64,000 nucleotides of DNA from Nocardia vaccinii NBRC 15922 (GCF_001613305.1 NZ_BDCC01000017.1:242831-306830), one strand, 5' to 3'; counted from the first letter of the stretch, positions 6,685 to 14,766 are shown. Numbers and translations: made by a program. Notes: a model not told the origin generated them from the letters alone.

Positions 6685-8565
6685 ATGGCCGACTCCGAAG
6701 TAAACCGCCGAAAGGTATTGAAGGGCGCAGCTGCCGGCTCGCTGGCCGTGGCTGCCGCCGCGACGGCGGGAATTGCGCAAGCGCAGCCCACGACCACGAC
6801 GACCCCGTCAGGTACCCCGACGCCCACCACGACTGCGTCCGGAACCACTACGCCGTCGCGGACGCCGACCTCCGCGCCGTCAGCGGCGATGAACACCACC
6901 GCGGCAGCGCCCGGCAGCAACCGGGTCGTCGTTCTGGGCGGCGGGGTGGCCGGTATGACCGCTGCCCACGAACTGGCCGAGCGTGGATTCCACGTCACCA
7001 TCTACGAGCCGCGAGCCTGGGGTGGTAAGGCACGGAGTATGGACAGTGCGATGCCGGTTTCCGGTGGCCGCAAGCCCGTGCCCGGTGAGCACGGGTACCG
7101 CTTCTTCCCCGGTTATTACCAAGTCACCTGGGACACCATGGCCCGAATTCCGTTCCCGGGCAACAAGAACGGTGTCATGGACAATCTCGTCACCGTCCCG
7201 AGCGTAGGTATCGAGGAGAGGGGAGGCAACCTCACCATCCCCGGCGGATTCTGGACCGGCGACGTGCTGGAGGCAGCGAATATCAACTGGATTCTCGATA
7301 CGCTGCTGGGCGGGATGACCTGGATTCCCAGAATCCCCTACGGCGAGATGTACAACATCGTGCGGAAGTGGGTGGTGTATCTCGGCAGTTCCGACGAACG
7401 CCGTATCGGGGAGTGGGAGAAGGTGCCGTTCGATAAATTCTGTGGCATCGGCCCGGGCTCCAATCCGACCGCGAAACTCATTGTCTCGAGTATCTGCCGA
7501 GACTTTGTCGCGGCGAAGGAGAACCTCGCGAGCGCGAAGACGATCTGCGGCGAGATCGAGTGCATCCTGATGTCCTTCCTGGGCCGCGACGAACACGTCA
7601 AGGGCAAGACTTTCGACAACTGCCTGTGCGGTCCGACCAACGAGGTGTGGATCGATCCGTGGGTCGATCTGCTGAAGAAGCTCAATGTCGATATGCAACT
7701 GGGCTCCGGTTGCCAATCACTCAACGTGCAGAACGGGAAGATCACCTCGGCCGTCATCAAGGACGCCTCGGGAGCGACCAAGAACGTGGAGGCGGACTGG
7801 TTCGTCGTCGCGTTGCCACCCGACAAGGTCAGCACGCTGTTCAGCCCGGACATCCTCGCCATCGATCCTTCGCTCGGCCGGATCAAGGAGCTGTTCTGCG
7901 ACTGGATGACCGGCATCCAGTTCTACCTCGACACGGACACCATCGAGTCGCCGGGGCATATGCTCTTCATCGAGTCGCCGTGGCGGATGTCGGGCATCCA
8001 GCAGACCTACCATTGGAAGAAGCTGCACCCGGACTTCTCCAAGGACTACGGCGACGGAACCGTCAAAAGCATTCTGTCGGTCGATATCTCCGACTGGCGC
8101 ACACCGGGCGTCCAGAACAAGAAGCGGGCGGACCAGTGCAGCTCGCAGGAGGTCGCCAAGGAGGCCTGGTACCAGATCACCTCGGTGGCCGACAAGATCC
8201 ACTCCAACAATCTGGTGGGCTGGAACCTGGATCCCGGAATGAAGTGGGACGGTTCGAAATACACGAACGAGGACCCGCTGCTGATCAATACCGCCGGGTC
8301 CTGGGAAATTCGTCCTACCGGGCCGACCAAGATCCCCAACATGTTCCTGGCGGGCGACTACAACCAGACTCAGATCGACCTCGCCACCATGGAGGGCGCC
8401 AACGAGGGCGGCCGGATGGCAGCCAACGCCATCCTCGCCGCTTCCGGGTCGACCTCGAAGAAGGCCATGATCTGGCCGCACAAGACCATCAAGGAGTTCG
8501 ACGGCATCCGGCAGCAGGACGCGGGCCTCTACCGGCAGGGGAAGAAGCAGATCTGGGACTCCTAG
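6685..8565 (+). CDS. Tat-exported FAD-dependent oxidoreductase (amine oxidase/phytoene-desaturase superfamily)
   Basis: This 626-residue protein begins with a twin-arginine signal (NRRKVLKGAAAGS, then an Ala-rich core to AQAQP). A low-complexity Thr/Pro linker occupies about 34-70. The dinucleotide-binding motif VVVLGGGVAGMTAAHELAER (about 74-93) is followed by GEHGYRFFPGYY. The C-terminal FAD-contact segment reads NMFLAGDYNQTQIDLATMEG, then ANEGGRMAANAI. The fold is that of flavin desaturases and amine oxidases; hydroxysqualene dehydroxylase- or carotenoid-desaturase-like activity is possible, but the substrate cannot be read from sequence. Tat export suggests folding with FAD in the cytoplasm, and accessory tatA/tatB genes lie just upstream. 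A hairpin follows at 8583-8622. Confidence 0.82.
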   Translation: MADSEVNRRKVLKGAAAGSLAVAAAATAGIAQAQPTTTTTPSGTPTPTTTASGTTTPSRTPTSAPSAAMNTTAAAPGSNRVVVLGGGVAGMTAAHELAERGFHVTIYEPRAWGGKARSMDSAMPVSGGRKPVPGEHGYRFFPGYYQVTWDTMARIPFPGNKNGVMDNLVTVPSVGIEERGGNLTIPGGFWTGDVLEAANINWILDTLLGGMTWIPRIPYGEMYNIVRKWVVYLGSSDERRIGEWEKVPFDKFCGIGPGSNPTAKLIVSSICRDFVAAKENLASAKTICGEIECILMSFLGRDEHVKGKTFDNCLCGPTNEVWIDPWVDLLKKLNVDMQLGSGCQSLNVQNGKITSAVIKDASGATKNVEADWFVVALPPDKVSTLFSPDILAIDPSLGRIKELFCDWMTGIQFYLDTDTIESPGHMLFIESPWRMSGIQQTYHWKKLHPDFSKDYGDGTVKSILSVDISDWRTPGVQNKKRADQCSSQEVAKEAWYQITSVADKIHSNNLVGWNLDPGMKWDGSKYTNEDPLLINTAGSWEIRPTGPTKIPNMFLAGDYNQTQIDLATMEGANEGGRMAANAILAASGSTSKKAMIWPHKTIKEFDGIRQQDAGLYRQGKKQIWDS

Positions 8566-8582
8566 TCCCGAGCACGCAACCT

Positions 8583-8622
8583 GACCGAGCGGCCCGGACT
8601 GCATTCTCCGGGCCACTCGGTC
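8583..8622. terminator. Hairpin terminator after the FAD oxidoreductase
   Basis: 16-bp arms at 8583-8598 (GACCGAGCGGCCCGGA) and 8607-8622 pair with one mismatch around an 8-base loop, 18 bases after the stop codon. Confidence 0.75.
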
Positions 8623-8716
8623 GACGCAAGGACGTGTACATCCCCATCGGACACCGCGATATGGCAGGCCACAGGGCCGCTCAGTCGTGACATCACCGTT
8701 ACGCAGCGAAGAAACC

Positions 8717-8740
8717 AATTATGTACCTTTGATGCATGGC
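8717..8740 (+). promoter_or_regulatory. Start-codon-proximal motif of TetR gene 1
   Basis: The bases running into the ATG at 8736 read GTACCTTTGATGCATGG. The TetR gene at 9415-10041 has GTATCATTGATACATGG at the same place on its own strand. Twelve or more positions agree, including the start codon. This looks like a shared operator or promoter element of the paralogous pair. Confidence 0.5.
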
Positions 8741-9386
8741 AGCAGCACGGGACGATATGGACGAACGAATTCTCGACGCGGCATTGACCCGGGTGCTGCA
8801 GGTCGGCATCCGACGCGCGAGCCTCGACGACATCGCGCGACGCGCGGGGGTCAACCGGGTGACGATCTACCGGCGGTTCACCACCAAGGAGAACCTGATC
8901 GACGCCATGCTCTCCCGCGAGATCCAGCGCACGCTGGCCGAGGTCACCACGATCGCCACCGCCACCAAGGGCGTGGACAACCAGATCGAGGAGACCATCG
9001 TCTACGTGCTGACCCAGACCCACGCCCATCCCCTGGTCACCCAGCTGCTGGATGTGGCGCCCGAGGAAATCCTCGACTTCTACACCGTGCGGGGCCAGGA
9101 GTCGGTCAAGATCGGCATCCGCTACATCGTGCATGTCCTGGAGGCCACTCAGAAGAGCGGCGCGATCGACGATTACGACCCTCGTCCGGTCGCGGAACTA
9201 CTTGCCCGCCTGGCACATTCGGTGCTGCTGACCCCGGTGGGCGAGATCGATTTCCGGGACGAGGAGCAGGTGCGGGCATTCGTGGCCACCAGCATCGTGC
9301 CATTGGTCAAACACGGGCTACCCACCCGCGCCACGACCGATGGTCGGACCAAATCGCGCACCAAACCCGCCGCCCGCAGCCGCTGA
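8736..9386 (+). CDS. TetR/AcrR-family regulator 1 of a convergent paralogous pair
   Basis: This 216-residue protein has an N-terminal TetR DNA-binding domain: DERILDAALTRVLQVGIRRA, SLDDIARRAGVNRVTIYRRF and TTKENLIDAMLSREI at about 8-60. The C-terminal ligand domain includes LTQTHAHPLVTQLLDVAPEE and FYTVRGQESVKIG. The tail is basic (SRTKPAARSR). The protein at 9415-10041 on the opposite strand aligns along its whole length, sharing AHPLVT-LL, FYTVRG, P-A-LLARLAHS-LL and IVPL-KHGLPT. The recognition helix is canonical here. No metabolic gene is directly adjacent, so autoregulation and control of a distant target are both possible. An alternative start at 8757 is less likely given the shared motif at 8736. 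Confidence 0.85.
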   Translation: MAAARDDMDERILDAALTRVLQVGIRRASLDDIARRAGVNRVTIYRRFTTKENLIDAMLSREIQRTLAEVTTIATATKGVDNQIEETIVYVLTQTHAHPLVTQLLDVAPEEILDFYTVRGQESVKIGIRYIVHVLEATQKSGAIDDYDPRPVAELLARLAHSVLLTPVGEIDFRDEEQVRAFVATSIVPLVKHGLPTRATTDGRTKSRTKPAARSR

Positions 9387-9414
9387 GTGTCCGGTGCTCG
9401 AATCCGGTCGCCGG

Positions 9415-10041
9415 CTATTCCACACGATCGACCGCGCGATCCATCGCCGGCGTCGGCAGACCGTGTTTGATCAGCGGCACGATGGTATCCAGTACGAAGG
9501 CGTGCACACGCTCGGCGTCGCGGAAGTCGGTCCCGCCCTCCGGGACCAGCAGCAGCGAATGCGCCAGGCGGGCAAGCATTTCCGCGGCCGGTTGCGGATC
9601 GTATCGATCGATCAGCCCGGCGCCCTGCGCGTATTCGAGGATGGTCACGATGTAGTGGCTGCCCAGGGAGACGAGTTTGCCGCCGCGCACGGTGTAGAAA
9701 CCCAGACTCTCGCCCGGTGTCACCTCCAGCAATCGGGTCACCAGCGGATGCGCGCGGATGCGCGCGAGAATGTACAGCGAGACCGATTCGATTTGGGCGT
9801 CGATCCCGTCCGTGGTCACACTCACCGCGGTGAGCTCGGCCAGCATGCGCAACACCTCGCGAACCAGGACCGCGTCCACCAGATCCTCCGAGGTGGGGAA
9901 GCGGGCGAGCACATCCGGTTCGGGGAGTCCGGCACAGCGCGCGACCTCCTCGATGCCGGCTTCCCCGATGCCGGAGCACAACATCCGGTCCAGTGCCGCG
10001 TCCAGTATCCGCTCGCCGACTGCATCGAGTTCTCCCACCAT
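9415..10041 (-). CDS. TetR/AcrR-family regulator 2 (diverged paralogue, atypical recognition helix)
   Basis: This 208-residue protein is collinear with the TetR at 8736-9386 and faces it tail to tail, with 28 bases between stop codons. The C-terminal ligand-binding halves are clearly homologous. In the DNA-binding region, the usual x-x-TIYRRF turn is replaced by EPDVLARFPTSEDLVDAVL, so the normally conserved Tyr is missing. DNA binding may be altered, or it may act as a heterodimer partner. The ATG at 10041 abuts a perfect palindrome (10042-10054) that matches the element before paralogue 1. Confidence 0.83.
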   Translation of the reverse strand: MVGELDAVGERILDAALDRMLCSGIGEAGIEEVARCAGLPEPDVLARFPTSEDLVDAVLVREVLRMLAELTAVSVTTDGIDAQIESVSLYILARIRAHPLVTRLLEVTPGESLGFYTVRGGKLVSLGSHYIVTILEYAQGAGLIDRYDPQPAAEMLARLAHSLLLVPEGGTDFRDAERVHAFVLDTIVPLIKHGLPTPAMDRAVDRVE

Positions 10042-10060
10042 GTATCAATGATACGGAACC
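10039..10060 (-). promoter_or_regulatory. Palindromic operator abutting the start of TetR gene 2
   Basis: GTATCA (10042-10047) and TGATAC (10049-10054) form a 6-1-6 palindrome immediately upstream of the minus-strand ATG at 10041. Read on that strand it matches the sequence in front of the ATG at 8736, which suggests one site type recognised by both paralogues or by one of them. Confidence 0.55.
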
Positions 10061-10192
10061 AATCACATCGACTCCCCGCGTTGCGCCGGAATCGTCGACG
10101 AGCCGGGTGGGACGGACGTGCACCCGCAACCACTAGCCTGATGTTCGGATCGTCGGTTCTCGCACATCATCCGGACAAAGGAGGGCACATCG

Positions 10193-10867
10193 ATGAAGGT
10201 GTTCCAGATCGGCGCGGCAGGGGGCGTCGGGCGACCGCTGGCCGCGCTGTTGCACGCGCGCGGCGACGAGGTGACCGGTATGCACCGCCGCCCCGAACAG
10301 GCCGCCGTGATCGCCGGAACCGGTGCGACCCCGCTCGCCGGTGATCTGATCGCCGACAGCGTCGACGAACTCGCCGAGAAGTTCCGCGGGCACGATGCGG
10401 TGGTGTTCTCGGCGGGCGCGCACGGCACCGGGCAGGACCAGACCAGCGCGATCGACGGCGCCGGACTGGAGAAGGCGGCGCAGGCCGCCCGCCTCGCCGG
10501 GGTGTCGCGATTCGTCCTGGTCTCGGTCTTCCCCGACGCCGGGCGCGGCAGGCAGATCAGCGAGGGCTTCGAGCACTACATGCGGGTGAAGAAGACCGCC
10601 GACGTGTACCTGACCCACACCGATCTGGATTGGCTCATCGTACGTCCGGGCACGCTGCGTGACGAACCCGGAAATGGTTGTGTCACAGCGGGTCTCGCGA
10701 TCGAATACGGCGACGTCCACCGCGACGGCGTGGCCGCGTTCATCGATGCGGCCCTGCACCGCCCCGATCTGAACCGCGTCATCGTCGAACTCACCGACGG
10801 CCCCACCCCGGCCGCCGATGCCGTGGACGCTCTGGTCGCCGCGACCGGACCCCGCCGGGCATCTTGA
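10193..10867 (+). CDS. NAD(P)-binding atypical SDR-type protein
   Basis: This 224-residue protein begins MKVFQIGAAGGVGRPLAALL, the G-x-x-G-x-x-G nucleotide-binding loop of NAD(P)H-binding (NmrA/atypical SDR) proteins. The pattern DAVVFSAGAHG (about 65-75), VSRFVLVSVFPDAG (about 102-115) and DWLIVRPGTL (about 145-154) fits the flavin-reductase/NmrA-like group. The length suits a single Rossmann domain. The substrate is unknown; the group includes biliverdin/flavin reductases and redox sensors. A strong AAAGGAGG lies 9 bases before the ATG. It is transcribed away from the TetR at 9415, with which it shares a 151-base intergenic region and perhaps regulation. Confidence 0.8.
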   Translation: MKVFQIGAAGGVGRPLAALLHARGDEVTGMHRRPEQAAVIAGTGATPLAGDLIADSVDELAEKFRGHDAVVFSAGAHGTGQDQTSAIDGAGLEKAAQAARLAGVSRFVLVSVFPDAGRGRQISEGFEHYMRVKKTADVYLTHTDLDWLIVRPGTLRDEPGNGCVTAGLAIEYGDVHRDGVAAFIDAALHRPDLNRVIVELTDGPTPAADAVDALVAATGPRRAS

Positions 10868-11052
10868 ATCGACCGATCGCCCGAAAGCGCTCGCACCGCT
10901 GGGATCCCGCGCGTACGCGACCGGCGGCCCACGCCCGCGAGCGCCGCCCGGATCACCTCGGCGTCTCACCTTCACCTGTGGGCAGCTTCCGCAGATGGGT
11001 CGCCATGAGATCGCCGCGACACCGCACCCGGCCTCGGCCGGTCAGCGCACCC

Positions 11053-12645
11053 TCAAACACCGACGTCCGCTGCGGCGATCTCCGAAAACTGTTCGCGTAG
11101 TTGGCGTTTGAGGAGTTTCCCGCTCGGGTTCTTGGGCAGTTCCTCGACGATCACCACATATTTCGGTGCCTTGTAACCCGCCAGTTGTCTCCGGCAGTGC
11201 GCGATCACGGCCCCGGCGTCCAGGGTGGCGTTCACGCGCGGGACGACCGCGGCGACGACGGCCTCGATCCACTTGGGATGCGGGACGCCGAACACCGCGA
11301 CCTCGGCGATATCGGCGTGGGTGTAGAGCGCCTCCTCGACCTCGCGGCTGGCGACATTCTCGCCCCCGGTCTTGATCATGTCCTTCTTGCGGTCGACCAC
11401 GTACAGATAGCCGTCCTCGTCCAGATAGCCGAGGTCACCGGAGTGAAACCAGCCACCCGAGAACGCCGCCGCGGTGCGTTCGGGATCGTTCAGATATCCC
11501 GACATGGCATGCGGGCTGCGGTGCACGATCTCGCCGATGGTTCCCGCCGGCACCGGGCGGTCCTGATCGTCGACCACTTCGGTTTCGGTGTTGAGCGAGG
11601 CGCGTCCGGCCGAACCGGCGTGTGTCAGTTGATCTTCCGGTTGCAGGACGGTGGCCATCGGCGCCATCTCCGTCTGGCCGTAGAAATTCCACAGCCGTAC
11701 GCCGGGTAGGCGCTGCTGCAACTCGAGCAGTACCTCCCGGGGCATGGCCGACGCCCCGTAGTACCCCTTGCGCAGGGTGCTCAGATCGGTGGTGTCGAAG
11801 CGGGGTGAGCGCAGCAGCGCGATCCAGACCGTCGGCGGGGCGAAGAGTTTCGTGACTCGCTCGCGCTCTATGGTGGCCAGCAGTTCGTCCGGGTCGGGCC
11901 GGGAGGCGATGATGCTGGTCGAGCCCAGGTAGATGTCCGGGATCAAGAAGCAGTCCAGTTGCGCACAGTGGTACAGCGGCAGCGCGTGCAGCTCGATGTC
12001 GTGGCCGTCCATGCCGCCGTCGGCGAGGATGCTCACGTACTGCCACATCAGGCTGCGGCTGGACAGCATCGCGCCCTTGGGCCGTGATTCGGTGCCGCTG
12101 GTGTACATCAGCCGCAGCACCTCGTCGTCCTCGATCACCAGATCCGGCAGCTCCGCGCGCTCGTGGCCGGTCCATTCGGCGATATCGGTCCAACCCTCGT
12201 GCGGCGCGCCGATCACCGCGCGGACCCGGACCGCGGTCCGAGCCTCGCCGATAGCCTGTTCGGCCGGTGCGACCAGAGCGTCCTCGGCAACGAGTGCGGC
12301 GGCACGGCTGTGCTCGAGAATGTAGGCGATCTCCCCCGCGCCCAGCATGAAGTTGATCGGCACCACCACGATGCCCAGCCGCGCGGCCGCGAACACCAGC
12401 ACCGGATACTGCCAGCAGTTGTGCGACAGGATCGCCAGCCGCTCACCGCGGGTGAGGCCCGCGGCGACCAGGGCCGCTGCCGCGCGATCGATGTGATCGT
12501 CCAGCTCGGCGAAGGTCAGTCGCACCTCGCCGTCGACGAGGGCGAGTTTGTCCGGGACGCGGCGTGCGGTGCGCCGGGGAATGTCGCCGAGCGCATGCGC
12601 TCGGGCCCGCCGGACCTCGGCGTTATCGGACTCGGTGTCGGTCAT
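11053..12645 (-). CDS. Acyl-CoA ligase (FadD-type AMP-dependent synthetase)
   Basis: This 530-residue ANL-superfamily enzyme activates a carboxylate with ATP and joins it to CoA. Visible motifs in order are the P-loop-like RLMYTSGTESRPKGAMLS (about 178-195), with the usual TTG altered to TES, NFYGQTEMAP (about 317-326), the GWFHSGDLGYLDEDGYLYVV hinge region, then DRKKDMIKTGGENV, and the catalytic-Lys segment NPSGKLLKRQLREQF near the C-terminus. The length and the GDLGYLDEDGY/DRKKDMIKTGGENV block suit medium- or long-chain fatty-acid or aryl substrates, which sequence alone does not separate. It is divergent from the phosphatase gene at 12784. An array of TCCCG half-sites lies in the shared upstream region. 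Confidence 0.88.
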   Translation of the reverse strand: MTDTESDNAEVRRARAHALGDIPRRTARRVPDKLALVDGEVRLTFAELDDHIDRAAAALVAAGLTRGERLAILSHNCWQYPVLVFAAARLGIVVVPINFMLGAGEIAYILEHSRAAALVAEDALVAPAEQAIGEARTAVRVRAVIGAPHEGWTDIAEWTGHERAELPDLVIEDDEVLRLMYTSGTESRPKGAMLSSRSLMWQYVSILADGGMDGHDIELHALPLYHCAQLDCFLIPDIYLGSTSIIASRPDPDELLATIERERVTKLFAPPTVWIALLRSPRFDTTDLSTLRKGYYGASAMPREVLLELQQRLPGVRLWNFYGQTEMAPMATVLQPEDQLTHAGSAGRASLNTETEVVDDQDRPVPAGTIGEIVHRSPHAMSGYLNDPERTAAAFSGGWFHSGDLGYLDEDGYLYVVDRKKDMIKTGGENVASREVEEALYTHADIAEVAVFGVPHPKWIEAVVAAVVPRVNATLDAGAVIAHCRRQLAGYKAPKYVVIVEELPKNPSGKLLKRQLREQFSEIAAADVGV

Positions 12646-12688
12646 CGGCTCGTCCTGCGGGTCGGGGGTACGGTTCGCCCTCGATCAT

Positions 12689-12726
12689 GTCCCGGGACGG
12701 ACCATTAGTCCCGGTTTTCGCGGGAC
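12689..12726. promoter_or_regulatory. GTCCCG/CGGGAC repeats between the acyl-CoA ligase and phosphatase genes
   Basis: A perfect palindrome GTCCCGGGAC (12689-12698) is followed by GTCCCG (12708-12713) and CGGGAC (12721-12726) around a 7-base spacer. The spacing suggests a regulator site controlling the divergent pair, especially the ligase gene that starts at 12645. Confidence 0.4.
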
Positions 12727-12783
12727 CGGCCACTCAGCGGAAGCCGATCGGCGCGGGGACGGCGGCGCGGCTAGCGTGAGGGT

Positions 12784-13566
12784 ATGAGCCTCATCGAACT
12801 GCAGGGTACGGTCAACGTCCGGGATCTCGGCGGATTCGTCACCGCCGAGGGCCGGAGGCTGGCCACGGGACGCCTGTTCCGCGCCGACGCGCTACACAAA
12901 CTCACCGATGGCGACGTGGACGTCCTGGCCGGGTTCGGCCTTCGCACCGTTATCGATTTCCGCAGTCAGCGGGAGATCACGAGCCACGGGCCGGATCGCC
13001 TGCCGCCCGATGTCGAACGCTTCGAACTGCCCATCGCCGGCGGGAACATCACCGCCACCCTGAGCCCGGTCGTCGACGAGTTCTCCAGTGGCAAGCCGGA
13101 TCTCGGCAACGGCCGGGCCGCCGAGGTGATGCGCTCGATCAATCGGCAGTTCGTCACCGAGCCGGAGTACCGGGCGATCTTCGCCCGCGCCCTGCGCCTG
13201 ATCGCCGATCCCGAGCGCGACCCACTGCTGTTCCACTGCACCGCGGGCAAAGACCGCACCGGCTGGATGGCCGCGATCGTCCTGACCGCCCTCGGCGTCC
13301 CCCACGACGAGGTCCTGGCCGATTATCTGGCCACCAACGACTACGTCTGGCCCAGCTACCAGGCCTGGCTCACCCGCGCCGCTGAATCCGGAGCGGTCGA
13401 GGACCCCGCCGCCATGCGCGAACTCCTCTACCAGGACCCGTCCTATATCGGCTCGGCCTTCGCCGCCATCGAGTCGAGCTACGGCACCTTCGACCGATTC
13501 CTCACCGACGGACTGGATTTCGGCCACGCCGAGCTCGAGCGTCTGCGCGACGCCCTGCTCGAGTAG
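12784..13566 (+). CDS. PtpB-like tyrosine/dual-specificity phosphatase
   Basis: This 260-residue protein has N-terminal NVRDLGGF (about 10-17) and the phosphatase signature HCTAGKDRTG (about 150-159), giving the C-x5-R loop with catalytic Cys and Arg. RLFRADALHKLTDGDVDVL and a VIDFRSQREI segment match the family of Mycobacterium tuberculosis PtpB and related bacterial phosphatases (DSP-like, with Lys and Asp in the loop), which can act on phosphotyrosine, phosphoserine and phosphoinositides. No signal peptide is seen, so secretion would need another route. The ATG is preceded by TAGCGT six bases upstream, fitting a -10 hexamer for a leaderless mRNA. Confidence 0.87.
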   Translation: MSLIELQGTVNVRDLGGFVTAEGRRLATGRLFRADALHKLTDGDVDVLAGFGLRTVIDFRSQREITSHGPDRLPPDVERFELPIAGGNITATLSPVVDEFSSGKPDLGNGRAAEVMRSINRQFVTEPEYRAIFARALRLIADPERDPLLFHCTAGKDRTGWMAAIVLTALGVPHDEVLADYLATNDYVWPSYQAWLTRAAESGAVEDPAAMRELLYQDPSYIGSAFAAIESSYGTFDRFLTDGLDFGHAELERLRDALLE

Positions 13567-13731
13567 CGCACCGGACCTCGAACAGTCCTGCGCCCGGCGC
13601 ATACGGCCGACCAGGGCCACGACTCCCCCGTCGCGCCGGCATTCGAGACCGCGACCTGCAACCCCGTATGCCCCCTCGCCGAGGACAATCCGGCGGCCCG
13701 GCCGAGCCGCTGGACAAATCGGCGTCACATC
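13567..13731. other. Convergent intergenic region
   Basis: 165 bases lie between the convergent phosphatase and SnoaL-like genes. No gene and no long perfect hairpin are evident. Confidence 0.4.
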
Positions 13732-14133
13732 TCACGTCGTGGTCAGGATGCGGGTGCACTGGTCGATACCGGTGATCCGCGCGTCTTGCGCGAGCCTGCC
13801 GACCAGGTAGATCTCGGTGGCGATGACGTGTGCGGTACGCATCGTCGCGGTCAGGGTGTAATGGGCGGCGATTCCGTTGCCCGACAGCATCATCGAGTGC
13901 ACCTCGACGTGAATCGCCCGAGCGTTGCGACGTGCCGGGCGGGCGTGATCGATCAGGCGTTGCCGATCCAGCGCCATACCGTCGTTACGGAATACGAATC
14001 CGGGAGCGAACCAGCGATCCAGGATGCGGCCGGGGTCCTGATCACCGAACGCCATTTCTTCGGGATAGCGGATCAGGAAATCGGTCAGATCGTCTTGATC
14101 GTGTATGCCGACCGCGACATCGGGAGGCGTCAT
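13732..14133 (-). CDS. SnoaL/NTF2-like protein
   Basis: This 133-residue protein has the alpha+beta cone outline of SnoaL-like domains: DLTDFLIRYPEEMAFGDQDP, then RILDRWFAPGFVFRNDG, the AIHVEVHSMMLSGNGIAAHY strand pair and MRTAHVIATEIYLVGRLAQD. Members are small enzymes or ligand carriers; the exact activity is unknown. The ATG at 14133 overlaps the stop of the peroxiredoxin-like gene (ATGA), so the two are translationally coupled and share the promoter at 14694-14766. Confidence 0.72.
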   Translation of the reverse strand: MTPPDVAVGIHDQDDLTDFLIRYPEEMAFGDQDPGRILDRWFAPGFVFRNDGMALDRQRLIDHARPARRNARAIHVEVHSMMLSGNGIAAHYTLTATMRTAHVIATEIYLVGRLAQDARITGIDQCTRILTTT

Positions 14134-14693
14134 CGCGGCACCCCTGCCGTGCGAGCGGCATGGGCCAGCAGCTCGTCCACCGACCACTGGTCGTCGACGT
14201 GGACGCCCCGCTTCGCCGCGAGCACCATGCCGTCGGGTGCGATCAGGAAATCGGCGGGCAGACCGAGGCGGCCGCCCTCGGGACGCGACGGTGGCGGCGG
14301 CTTCTCGCGCCGGCGGATCGCTCGCAGCTCACGAACGACACCACGCGCGATCGCGGGCCAGCCGCGCGGGTCGAGCAGGGCCCGCGGACCGGACTCCACG
14401 CCGAACTCGCGGTACAGCGCACGGGCGGGATCCGCGATCAGATCCAGCGGCACCGCGGCGGTTTGCGCGCGCAATTCCGCTGCGCTGGAATGAAATACCA
14501 CCACCTCGTGAATTCCGGCGGCGGCGATCTCGTCGCGGCGCAGCACGATCGAGCGCAGATGCAGACTGCACACCGGACATCCGGCGAACCTGCGGAACTG
14601 GAGATGGACCAGGCGATCCGGATCCGGGACGCGGACCTCGGCTCCGGCAATGGTTGTCAGCGTGCGGGCGGGCACCGATGACGACAGCGACAT
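14130..14693 (-). CDS. AhpC/TSA-type peroxiredoxin-like protein
   Basis: This 187-residue protein has a thioredoxin-like fold with a FAGCPVCSLHLRSI motif (about 35-48), giving a C-x-x-C active site. VVVFHSSAAELR, DLIADPARALYREFGV and LGLPADFLIAPDG follow. This pattern fits AhpC/TSA antioxidant enzymes of the thiol-peroxidase/redox-sensor type. It should reduce peroxides or protein disulfides in the cytosol. It is the first gene of a two-gene unit with the SnoaL-like gene and is divergent from the TetR at 14767. One of two palindromes (14713-14727) lies 20 bases upstream of its ATG. Confidence 0.8.
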   Translation of the reverse strand: MSLSSSVPARTLTTIAGAEVRVPDPDRLVHLQFRRFAGCPVCSLHLRSIVLRRDEIAAAGIHEVVVFHSSAAELRAQTAAVPLDLIADPARALYREFGVESGPRALLDPRGWPAIARGVVRELRAIRRREKPPPPSRPEGGRLGLPADFLIAPDGMVLAAKRGVHVDDQWSVDELLAHAARTAGVPR

Positions 14694-14711
14694 GGGGAAA
14701 CTCCCTTCATA

Positions 14712-14758
14712 AGCGTACGGGATACGCCTACGTCCAGTATGCGCGTATCGCGTACGCT
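14712..14758. promoter_or_regulatory. Double TetR-type operator in the divergent promoter
   Basis: Two palindromes of the form GCGTA-N5-TACGC occupy 14713-14727 and 14743-14757. Together they make a larger inverted repeat with 16-bp arms and one mismatch. They sit between the peroxiredoxin-like gene (start 14693) and the TetR gene (start 14767), close to both starts. This is the classic arrangement for a TetR repressor controlling itself and its divergent target. Confidence 0.8.
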
Positions 14759-14766
14759 GTCAATCC

